Shown piece by piece: positions 55,108 through 64,000 of a DNA stretch of 64,000 nt. This stretch comes from Hygrocybe punicea (taxonomy: Eukaryota > Basidiomycota > Agaricomycetes > Agaricales > Hygrophoraceae). The stretch covers positions 1,860,001 through 1,924,000 of the forward strand of contig OY744465.1 of the NCBI GenBank assembly GCA_963556145.1. The letters run 5' to 3'. The first letter of the stretch is position 1; each line of letters starts with the position of its first letter. The position numbers and the translations under genes were made by a program. Below the pieces are notes generated by a model that made no database searches, had not been told where the DNA came from, and was given only the letters and a program-made list of their open reading frames with translations.

Positions 55108-58100
55108 TTATGTGAACGAGGGGGAGGCGAGGTCACCGAATGAGGCTTTTAGTCTTCCTGTGCTTTGTATGAATTTGATGAGTTCTTGAATGCCTCTGGG
55201 GTCATTGAGGAGGTGTGAGAGAGAGCGGGCTTGGTTCCTAAGTGCATTGGTGAGCTTATTCCACGCGTGGAAGTAGGCAGGACATTCGAAGAGGAAGTGC
55301 TGGACGGTCTCGATGGCCATCTCGCATTTGGGGCAGGCGTTGGTTTCGGATCTGTTGATTCTGTGTAGGTAAGCATTTAGGGGGACGTGGTTAGTGTGTA
55401 GCTGGGTGATGAGGCTAGTCTGCGGTCACGTTAGCTTGTCAGCGGTTTTAAGGAAATTGTGTAGGGGGAAATGAGGGTCAATGCGGGAGAAGCATATGAA
55501 ACGTGGTGACCAGTGCCATTCCTCATGCCAAAGGTTTGTAAGGTGTCTGCTGAATGTGAGTTTGAGAGCCGATGTGTTGGAAGGGAGAGTGCCGCTGCGG
55601 AGGATGACCGGTAATGTACGACATGGACTGGAGTCGTTTTTCGCTGCTTTCTTAGCTTCGGAGTCGGCTCTCTCATTCCCAGCTACCCCTTCGTGCCCCG
55701 AGATCCATTTGAGAGTGATGGTGAGATGTTGATTAGTGTTGATCAGGTGCTGCACGAGGGCACGGGAAGTATCGAGGATGTGTTGCCCGGATTTCGTGTA
55801 AGGTGCGATTAGCGCGTTAATGGTGGGCTGACAGTCAATGTAGATGGAGGTGGAGTGTAGATGAGATTCGCGGCTGAGAAGCTGTAGGGCAAGTAAGCTC
55901 GCTACGTTTTCTGCTTCTACATTGTGGTGGTCCGTGCTGGAGCCTAGGTGGTAGCAGAGGACTTTGGGCCAGGGTCTTCCAGTGCGGTACAGTACGGCTG
56001 CTGCCCCTACACCATCGTCGAGGGTCGAGCCGTCAGAGTAGATCTTGATGTCGGCATCGTCGATGTTGTGGAGTGCGATGGATTCTTCTCTGGTAGGGGG
56101 GATAATTGTGTTGAAGGCTGGGGGGTGACGGGAGGAGGAAGTGGGGAAGCGGATGGGTTCTATGTGGTCAGGGTCGATGTCAAAAAGGTGGGTGAGAGTG
56201 TGGAGTGGGGATCTGTGTTTGGCGACTAAGTGTCTGGCGCATTTTCTAAGTGGGTTGTGAAGCGGGTGCGAGGCAGGTAATGTCGATAGTCGGACGATTG
56301 ATCTGTGGCATGCTTTGTGCATGAGGAGGTCTATGGGGAGCAGTCTGGCGTGGAGGTCGAGGAGGTTGTTGGGTGTCATTCTGAGGGCCCCTGTGATGGG
56401 TATCGTAGCTATGCGTTGGGTCTTAGTTAGTTCCCGCATCGCTCTCACTGACCTGCGCCTGTGAGCATTATTGGCGATTCTATGCACTGGAGTGTACCAA
56501 ACATCCGCGGCATATATCATCTTTGGGATTGCCACTGAGGTGTAAAGTTGACGCATGAGTTTTCTGGGTATGCTGGATTTGGGGCGTGCGATTCTTTGGA
56601 AAAGGTGTAGCCATTTGGTGGTCTTCGCGATGGCATTTTCCCGTTGTTTGTGCCAGTGAAGGTGCTGGTCCAGGATGATGCCGAGGAAGCGGTGAGACTT
56701 GACTGGTGAGATGGCTGTGTTGTTTAGGATTAGCGGTGGTCTTGGCGTATCGGTGCACTGTGAAAAGTCTATTAGTGCGAATTTGCTGATTTCGAATTTG
56801 GAGTTGTGCTCTTTGGACCATAAGTATGCTCCCCCAGGTTTCGACATGAGCTTCTTGAGGATCTGGTTGGTTTCATCGAAGTCCTTGCCCTCTATGTAGT
56901 AAGCTACATTGTCGACGAAGGCTACTGCCAGTTCCTGGCGACCTGTGGGAATTTCAATTAAGTCAGCGTTGTAAAATAGGTATATAATCATTGAAATCGG
57001 GTCCCCTTGTCCTATGCCATTGGCGAGGAGGATAGGGTCAGAAATGTAGTCGTCGAAAGTGAGGCACGTGGTGCGATCCTTGAGGAGGTTGCCGACTAAG
57101 CAAACAAGGTGTTCGGGTATCTTTCTCTTGCACATGTTGTGGAGTAGTTGGTCCATTACTGCGTTGGGGAAGGCGCCTTCGATATCTACGAACAGGATTG
57201 CCGCGACTCGTTTGTTGCACCAGGCGTGTTTGATGTGGTGAATTAAAACGTGCATCGAGTCTGTCGTGGTGTGGCCCGGTCGACCTCCAAAGTGGTGGGC
57301 GGGCAGGAGATGGTGTTCGTCTACCATGTGGGAGATGATTTCTGCGGCAATAGAGGTCAGCAGTTTTGGGAGGGTGGTATGCTTTGGGTATATCGTATCT
57401 GGGCTTGCCCGGTTTGCGTAGTGCCCTGGTGATGGAATCTTTCCAAGGGTCGTGGTAGATTTTGAGGCGGAGTATTGCGTTGAAGATGGGGTGGATGCGG
57501 TCGATGAGTAGATCAGCTGACTCTTTTAGTACGATATTAGGGATGCCGTCTGGGCCTGGTACCTTGTGGGGTTGGACCTTGCCGATGTGTTCTTTGATCT
57601 GATCACGGGATATTTCCACTGTGAACGGTATGCGGGGAGGGTAATTATAATTGGGTGGCACGGAGGAATGTGAGGGTGGTGGGGGAAAGAATGATTTGGC
57701 TATAGTGCAGCTTTTGTCCTCGTTGGATGTGGCATATGCTGTAATGCCGCTTGGGAGGGTGTATTCTAGAGTGGGGATGGCTGATTTGCCGCCATCTCCT
57801 CTGGGGTAGTCGCTCATGGGATTCGATATACATTTGTTTATATTCCAGATGTTGTGGTCCTTAGCGTCGTCGAGAAATGTGGCCCAGTGTCTTTCCTTGG
57901 CTTTTAGGATTTCGGCACCATAGTGATTACGTGCCGTTTTGTGTTCTTTGTGGCTTGGGTGAGTGTTGTCTAGGCGAAATTTGTATGATAAACGACTTAG
58001 CCTGTTTTTGTTTCATTTGAGCTGGTTCAGGTGTGGGGTCCACCAGCGCTTTGAGTGGGGACAGGGGGTTGAAAGGGGAATCGCAAGCTCGATGGACGAT

Positions 58101-59023
58101 TGTATGGCCATAGTGAGGCCTGAAGTGACGTTGTCGAGCTGTATCTGTGAGGTGATTTGTGTGGGCGGGGAGAGGTGCGTCAGCTGGGTATTGAGTTGGT
58201 CCCTGAAGTTGTCCCAATTGACTAAGTGGAAGTTGCGTGTGGGAATGTTAGTTTTTACCTGGGGGGGAAGAGCAATGGTAGTCAGGATGGGGATGTGGTC
58301 AGTGCCTGTGGGCCGAAGTTCTGGTTTTGTGTCACAGAAGGAAATGAGGTAAGTGGATTTCGCTGTGCAGAACACGTTATCGGTTCTGGTCCAGTTTTTT
58401 GTGACCATGGATTCGAGGGTGGGTAGGTCCTTAGGTAGTGCCATCATCATATCACAGTCAGCGGTAGCTTCTATGAGGTGATGGGCTTGGGCGAGGGCAT
58501 TGGTGGTGAAAAGATGGTGGTTGTGTTCCTCGTCCCAGAGTGGGTGATGTCTGTTAAATTTGCCACACCAAAACATGTGATCGTTCTCACGATGATGTAG
58601 GGTTGCTTCATGAGTCCTGGTGAATAGGTGTAGAGTGTTGAGGGTGTTGGAGTGGAGGCAATCGTTGTATATATTGAAGAGGGCGAGGTTGCCTAGGGGT
58701 CCTTTGACACGAATGCCCGTGAGGTCGTTGGAGCCGTTGATTTTTATTTGTTCCCACGAGTTTGTGTTGAGTCTGACGTTGACTAGAATGACGGATCAGA
58801 CTGGCGTGTTGGAGGTGAGGCGGTCAGAGGGGTAGATTACCCTCCAATTGTGGGTGGCTTTGGTGTTGCCATAGTAGTCGAAATATGGTTCTTGTAGTAA
58901 AAGGAGGTCGCATTTGGTGTGTATCATGGAATTGATGAGGTCCCAGTGTGCTTTCGCAGATTTGTTGAGGTTGATCTGCCAGATGTTTAAGTGTACGGGA
59001 TGTGGAGTGGGTTGTTCAGGCAT
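55108..59023 (-). pseudogene. LINE ORF2: APE endonuclease, reverse transcriptase, RNase H
   Basis: The endonuclease starts VHLNIWQINLNKSAKAHWDL, with LLLLQEPYFD and TGTDHIPI; the usual GDFN box reads CGKFNRHHPLWD. The RT has PGPDGIPNIVLKESADLLID, HHFGGRPGHTTTDSMH, ILFVDIEGAFPNAV and NGIGQGDPISMIIYLFYNAD. The box normally ending in two Asp re­ads AVAFVDNVAYYIEG. RNase H has KIYSDGSTLDDGVGAAAVLY and HNVEAENVASLLALQLL, and LKWISGHEGVAGNERADSEA. A C-terminal zinc knuckle is CPKCEMAIETVQHFLFEC. Lesions are TGA at 58796-58798 and 58013-58015, a deletion with frameshift near 57,370 and a frameshift near 55,426. Confidence 0.9.
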
Positions 59024-59214
59024 GAGGTGATGGTGCTATGGGGGGAGGTATGCTGATTGTGTGGACGTCGTTGAGGGGTATGGGGGTGGGGGGAAGGGGG
59101 GGGAGAGGCGTTGTGTCGTCGAACCAGGAGAGAGGGGCGGAGGGGGCGGTGTTTTGGCTGAGGGGCGGGTTGGTGATGTTTAGAGTGGATTGGCGTAGGG
59201 GGGGTCTGGATCTG

Positions 59215-60819
59215 TTACGATGATTTCGGGTCGAGGGGGGGTGGCTGGTCGAAGATGGAGGGGGCTGGAGAGTAGTGGCGGGAAGCTGGGGACAGCGGGG
59301 GGAGGGGGAATGGGGAGTGTAGTCTGGGTGGGTTTGTGTGTATTGGTCTGGCGTTGACGGGGGATTGTATGGGGGCATAGGGATGAGAGGGGTTTTGGGT
59401 CCATGGTTCGGCTGTGGGGTAGAAAGGTAATAAGTTTTCGGGGTTGCGAGCATCTGTATCTTTGCATTTTAGTAGGAAGGTGGGGCAGTTACGGTCCCAT
59501 GTGGCGTGACCCTTTTGTTTGCAGGGCGTACAGAAGAGTTGATTTTTGTTGCAACAGTTCGACATTCTGTGTTGGTCGCCACAAGTGCCGCATGTGTCGA
59601 TATCGGCTGGACAGCGGGATGCGGTGTGGTTCCATTGATGGCAATGGAGGCAGTGGAGGGGTTCCTTTTTACATTTGCTGGTGTTGATTCTCTTGTGACA
59701 TACAAAGAATCCTTTGGAGAGCACTAGATTAGCAGTGTCGGGTGAGTCTAAGGAGAATATGGTGTGACTGCATGTCTGGTTTGCTGAGCGACGTTCTTTC
59801 AGTTTGATCCAGTTTGCGCGGATGATGGAGTGCGGGGGGAGTTCGTTGGTTTCCTCAATTTCCCTGAGGTGATCGGACATGTCTGGATCGAAGATAAGTG
59901 GGACAAAGTAAGCTATGATTGTGTAATTTCGCCTCTTGATGGAGGCTCCGTGACCAAAGGTAGATAGGAACGTGGTGAGCCAGGTGTTGTCTTGTAGCCA
60001 GGTGGGGATTTGGTCGGAATTCGCTTCTAATAGTATGCCTCCATTCCTGAGCTTCGTGGTGGCCATGAATTTGTAGTTGGGCGGTGGTGTCGTGGAGCTT
60101 AGCGCGTTGTTGGCCTTTTCCGTGAGTTTTGATAGGCTAATGTCCAGGGCTTTTTTGGTTTCCGGGGAGTCGTTTACGTCGAGGAGGATTTGCTGTGCTT
60201 GTAGTTGTTCCTTGGCTTTAATACGGGGGTCTATATTGCTGAGGGGGGCCCATGTCGTTTGAGTGAGGACTGCATCCTTGTATGAGGAGGTGGTGGATTC
60301 TATCGAGGTGGAGGTTTTGACGAGGCTCACAGTAGATTGTTGGAGTTGATCTCTCGTGTCTAGGAGGCAGGATTGGAGGTCAGTGATTTTAGAAGAGATG
60401 CCATCTAGAATGGGAGCCATAGCTATTCCAATTGATGCGTGGATGTCATCCGTTTGGGATTTGAGGGCGGAGGCGACGGAGTTGGCGAGTATGTCAGATT
60501 TTGCGGTGAAGTCTATTGAGTCTAGAGCTATGGCTATGGATCGGAGGGTAGTGGCCGTTGTGGGGAGGGCGTGAGTGCTGTCCGAAGCTGCCAGATGTCG
60601 GAGGATTCCAGTGAATGTGGATATACTGTAGTCGTGATCAGGGGGGAGGAGGGAGTTGGCGAGGAGGTAATTGACTGCTTCTTGAAGAGAGTCTGGTTCA
60701 GTGGTTTCCAGAATGATACTGGGGATGTTATTATCTATATTGGACGAGGTTCTGGTGGTTCTGGCGGATTGGTGGGTTGATGTATTGGCTTGCGGTTGTT
60801 TGCCTTTTTTGGATTTCAA
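59215..60819 (-). CDS. LINE ORF1 (gag-like, three zinc knuckles)
   Basis: The open frame of 534 residues has no internal stop. It starts MKSKKGKQPQANTSTHQSAR, has a coiled-coil-prone middle, and carries three Cys/His knuckles: CLHCHQWNHTASRC, CGTCGDQHRMSNC and CTPCKQKGHATWDRNC. A Pro/Ser-rich tail ends it. ORF1 proteins of this class bind element RNA and escort it with ORF2. About 190 bp separate it from the ORF2 start at 59023. It is the least damaged part of the element. Confidence 0.85.
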   Translation of the reverse strand: MKSKKGKQPQANTSTHQSARTTRTSSNIDNNIPSIILETTEPDSLQEAVNYLLANSLLPPDHDYSISTFTGILRHLAASDSTHALPTTATTLRSIAIALDSIDFTAKSDILANSVASALKSQTDDIHASIGIAMAPILDGISSKITDLQSCLLDTRDQLQQSTVSLVKTSTSIESTTSSYKDAVLTQTTWAPLSNIDPRIKAKEQLQAQQILLDVNDSPETKKALDISLSKLTEKANNALSSTTPPPNYKFMATTKLRNGGILLEANSDQIPTWLQDNTWLTTFLSTFGHGASIKRRNYTIIAYFVPLIFDPDMSDHLREIEETNELPPHSIIRANWIKLKERRSANQTCSHTIFSLDSPDTANLVLSKGFFVCHKRINTSKCKKEPLHCLHCHQWNHTASRCPADIDTCGTCGDQHRMSNCCNKNQLFCTPCKQKGHATWDRNCPTFLLKCKDTDARNPENLLPFYPTAEPWTQNPSHPYAPIQSPVNARPIHTNPPRLHSPFPLPPLSPASRHYSPAPSIFDQPPPLDPKSS

Positions 60820-61026
60820 GGTGCCGTCGATGGGGGTAGCCCAATTTCATAGGCTCATCTCTGTGATTGTGTTAGGGGTGGGCTTAAGGATAAACTTTTA
60901 TGGGGGTTTGGGGTGGGGAAGTGTGGATAGTAGGCCTATAGCCCCGTATACGCAGAGCTCCTTTTTCGGGGTCCCAGCAGGGGTGCCACACGGATTAGGA
61001 ACAAGAACCTCCTCCCCCTCTAGCAT

Positions 61027-62375
61027 TACACATGATGGTTGGGTCACTACACCTACAGGAAGGCTGCTGTGGTGGCTACCCATCTATTTTCGAGGTCAAG
61101 TTTGGCCAGGGCCACATAGCCTGGTTGCTTGTGGCAGGAATCATCATATAGCTCTTTTTCACAAGGATTGATATCTATGTTGTCAAATTTTTTGATTTGC
61201 ATTAGCCAGAAATGCATATCAACATTACTTTCCCAATAGAATAATCAAGTAGGGGTCATCAGAACATGCCTATTACAATTCTGCATTTCAGCAGGGCAGT
61301 GGAACGAAAGGTAGTGTGGAGGCTTTGTGTGAACATCATGGTTAACAATTTGACAGTTGCCACCGCCAACCACCTTGGTCAACTCCATGATCAAGCAGAA
61401 CTGGTTCCTAAGGTTCATCATAGCCACCCAGTTCATGTTGCTGATCAACACCTGCAGATGCCACGCATCACAACACCAGCACCATGAACATAAATAGAAA
61501 GACATACCTTCTACATCCCCCACACGTCCTGCACAAATGCCTGTATGCCCTCGGGTGATCCACAGATCATTTTGTTCACGAGAGTCGACAGCTATGCAAC
61601 CGATGAGTTCACTGTCATTCTTCAAGTCAAGCATTTCACCTTACACATTGCCAACTTCTCTAGGTCACCACTTTCATCACCCCTGAGATCGAATGCACCT
61701 GGTCAAACTGTTCGTTATTTGTGTGGCCAGTCAGCGTCAGCAGCCTGAGAGTATAGAAGAGGGAAAGCAGGCATACGTTCACATTGGGCATGAGATCCAC
61801 CCACACCCCCCCCTTCACAACCTCCACACGCTGAGGGACCCTGACGCATCAGCAAAACCCAGTTTGGGCCATAGCATTTGCCCAAATTCCATAGTAGGCA
61901 TAGCAAATTCATAGCAGCCAATTATGTAGCACTTGATAGCACTATGCAGCTCTGTGTTCCCACTACATATTCCTCTAAAAATCAAGCTGATACTACACAG
62001 GTCTCCAAAAACCTAGGCTAAATACATCTCACATTTGAGTTCATGAAATTCTCTAAGTCCCATCTTTGTTCATGTTTGGCATGGTGTAGTAGTTGTGCCT
62101 GACACATCACGTGACCTCTTTCTTAGTCAGTAGCAGTTCCCAATGTGGTAGTCAGTTGATTATCCTATCCATCTCAGACCTTTCCGTTCGATTCCATCCC
62201 CAATTCCATGAGATCCCTCGGACCCACTCCATTGTGGTGATGAGAGCACGATTCGACCCACACAGCTAGATGAGACCAACCCATCCCACCAGCATATCGA
62301 CTTTGATACAGAACCAAGGATTTTTGAGTACAGAGAACACCCCCGAGACCCCACCCGTGCGATTCCATGCAGCAC
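61027..62375. other. No gene recognised; possible old DIRS-like sequence at the right
   Basis: Short frames only, none with a known motif. Around 62,083-62,112 the words TAGTAGTTGT-CCTG and CATCACGTGACC are shared with the DIRS element at about 37,013-37,045. Weaker resemblance continues to about 62,250. This may be a diverged fragment of a related element in the same orientation. Confidence 0.35.
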
Positions 62376-63881
62376 TAGTGCTACCGAAGTTCAGTTCAGT
62401 CCAGTTCAGACCCATTTTGGCTGAACCCTGAACTGAACCCGGAGTTCAGTTCAGGATTTCACGTGAACTGAACCTGAACCGCCCTGAACCGTTCGGATCT
62501 TTTTTTCAGGGCCTGAACCGGGTTCATGAATGGTTCAGACACTCAATTTTAGTCTTATCACGTATTTTATTTAAAAAAATTACAATATATTATTGTAGCT
62601 ATTCATCTATCTAGGGAACTCATTATCTTCTGGTAAATATTTAAATTTGTATGTATCCGTGGGTATCGCCTTGTGTTGGTGAGGCACACACCCCCCTTTA
62701 ACCTTGCGAACATAGCCCCAACGTTGATTGACGCCGGGCTGCATGGTCGCAAGGTGTTCACTGGGGTGGGGACCTGGTCCCTGCTGCTGCTGGTGACCCC
62801 GTGGCTCCTGCTGCTCCCCTCACCTCCGTTTGAGCCATCGTTGCTGTTGCCGTGGATGACAGCGTGCGTATTCGCATAGTTGGGGCATCGGCGTTTGTGT
62901 GGGCATGCCTGTGCCACCACTGGTGCTGTTGATGCTGCTGCTGGTGTTGTCGCCGGGCTGGTGTTGTTGGCTGGTGCCGGCCCTGGTGCCATTGCCACTG
63001 CTGTTGACGCTGCTGTTGCTGGTGTTGTGCTGGTGCTGGTGATGTGCTGGTGCTGGCCATGCTTCGCGAAGTAGTTAGTAACATGGAAATAAAAAAGTGC
63101 GCTTGCGTGTGTGTTGGTGTTAGTGTTGGTGCTGGTGCATCGCTGGTGCTGGTGTTGGCGCTGGTGATGGTGATGGTGCTGGTGCTGGTGCTGCCATGGG
63201 CATGGGCGAGGGCGAGGGTGTGGGCGTGGGTGTGGGCGTCGTTGGGCTGGTGTGTAAAGTACTATTAGCTGACTTCGTTATTAATAAATACACTTATGAT
63301 TGGCAGTGGGGTTGGGTGCACCAACCCTGCCGCTCTCTTTCTCTCGTTTGGGGGTGGTTCGTTGATGGTGACGCGCCGATATGGTGGTGGTGGTGGTGTT
63401 GGTGGTGGTGCCGCCACTGCTGTCACCTCCGATGTTGCTGGTGCTTGCATTCCGCGTCGTCGTCATCATCGTCGTTGTGGTAGCTGCTGACTTGGTGGTG
63501 GCTGGTAGAAGTACCTACAAATGGATTAGTGACTCGAAATGAAATGTACAAACTTACCTATTTGCCTCGAATGGTTGCGTTCAAGGCTTTTCATGGTGGG
63601 TGTCGGTGGCTGAGAATAAAGTTCAGTGCCTAAAACGGAAATTTGCCGAATCGGCATGTGAGCACAACTTTCATTTGGAGGGAAAAACACATACCTGCAG
63701 ACATCGGTTCAGCGGTTCTGAACTGCTTGTGAACCGTTTAGACAACCCGGGGGTTGCCTGAACCCAAAACCGGACCCAGGGTTCAGTTCAGCCCAAGGTG
63801 CTGGACTAAACCGAACTTCTGGTTCAGTTCGGAGTTCGAACCGGGTTCGGATCGGTTCTGAACCGAACTTTGGCAGCACTA
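62376..63881. mobile_element. hAT-type non-autonomous element D, 1,506 bp
   Basis: The ends are TAGTGCTACCGAAGTTCAGT at 62376 and the complement ending TTTGGCAGCACTA at 63881. The flanks TGCAGCAC (62368-62375) and CGCAGCAC (63882-63889) match at seven of eight positions. Subterminal arrays of GGTTCAG/CTGAACC words lie at both ends. The interior has CTG/GGTGCTGGT triplet-type repeats and, on the minus strand, at least two clean introns (GTATGTGT...TTTTAG at about 63,630-63,695; GTAAGTTT...TTTGTAG at about 63,516-63,559). No transposase is encoded. Confidence 0.85.
62702..62754. repeat. Symmetric TCAATTGA-type motif in D, diverged
   Basis: CCTTGCGA at the left pairs exactly with TCGCAAGG at the right. 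The centre reads ACGTTGATTGACG, a two-mismatch version of the TCAATTGA core. Length is 53 bp. Confidence 0.65.
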
Positions 63882-63889
63882 CGCAGCAC

Positions 63890-64000
63890 CCCCATGAAAA
63901 ACCCTACAGAAGACAGTCTCTGAAAGCCCCAGTACCTCGTCCGTATCCTGCTACACACCCCGCGACCACCCTCACGACTTTTTGCCCATCTTCACCATTC
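63890..64000. other. Window end, no feature
   Basis: Flank of element D. Too short to interpret. Confidence 0.3.

Larger units (their letters stand above)
54620..61015 (-). mobile_element. Full-length non-LTR (LINE) retrotransposon, 6.4 kb
   Basis: On the minus strand the element runs from about 61015 to 54620: a 5' UTR of about 196 bp, ORF1 with zinc knuckles, ORF2 with endonuclease, reverse transcriptase and RNase H, a 3' UTR of about 460 bp and an A-rich tail (54,620-54,650). An 11 bp target duplication CCCTCTAGCAT flanks it (54609-54619 and 61016-61026). The complete 5' end means it was not truncated at insertion. ORF2 has since acquired stops and frameshifts. Confidence 0.9.

Noticed and set aside
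1..64000. CRISPR arrays, rRNA genes, tRNA genes
   Set aside because: No regular spacer arrays or rRNA-like stretches were seen. No cloverleaf with A and B boxes was found by eye; a tRNA scan would be needed to exclude them.

Overview
The window is nuclear DNA of a filamentous basidiomycete, most likely an agaricomycete. Genes carry many short introns (about 45-85 nt, GTRNGT donors, YAG acceptors). The mobile-element complement (KDZ transposase, DIRS-type retroelement, pogo, Harbinger with its MYB partner, NACHT-type WD40 remnants) is typical of mushroom-forming fungi. I cannot name the genus.

Positions 1-17,222 are gene-dense and mostly intact. The genes are DPH3 (3' end only), MTO1, an unknown coiled-coil membrane protein, BRF1, the SUN-domain protein SLP1, thymidylate kinase, the tail-anchored E2 enzyme UBC6, and a single-pass Ser/Thr-rich membrane protein. 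They serve tRNA and translation factor modification, Pol III transcription, the ER and nuclear envelope, dTTP supply and ER-associated degradation. They are ordinary housekeeping neighbours, not an operon or cluster. The only intruder is a 1.34 kb Tc1/mariner element 26 bp after the DPH3 stop codon.

From 17.3 to 64 kb the window is a graveyard of transposons and broken genes. A TPR-SET gene (21.56-32.9 kb) is split by a 9,377 bp pogo element. That pogo contains a 5.8 kb Harbinger element (which holds a further low-complexity insert) and a 1.06 kb long-inverted-repeat element. A DIRS-type element (35.4-41.7 kb) is split by a hAT-type element. A KDZ transposase remnant (44-47.2 kb), partial YJU2 and Mis14-like genes, a WD40 gene split by another hAT-type element (52.2-54.5 kb), and a full-length 6.4 kb non-LTR retrotransposon (54.6-61.0 kb) follow. 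One more hAT-type element sits at the right edge.

The most unusual signal is a family of non-autonomous elements (34,074-35,230; 38,433-39,726; 52,927-54,232; 62,376-63,881). Each has hAT-like ends (TAGTG...CACTA) and subterminal arrays of GGTTCGG/CCGAACC-type words, with 8 bp target duplications at three of the four. Inside are low-complexity blocks with intron-like separators. A symmetric motif of about 52 bp is centred on TCAATTGA or a close variant. The same motif occurs in both arms of an element with unrelated ends (28,303-29,359), so it appears to move between transposon families. It is my best candidate for something undescribed.
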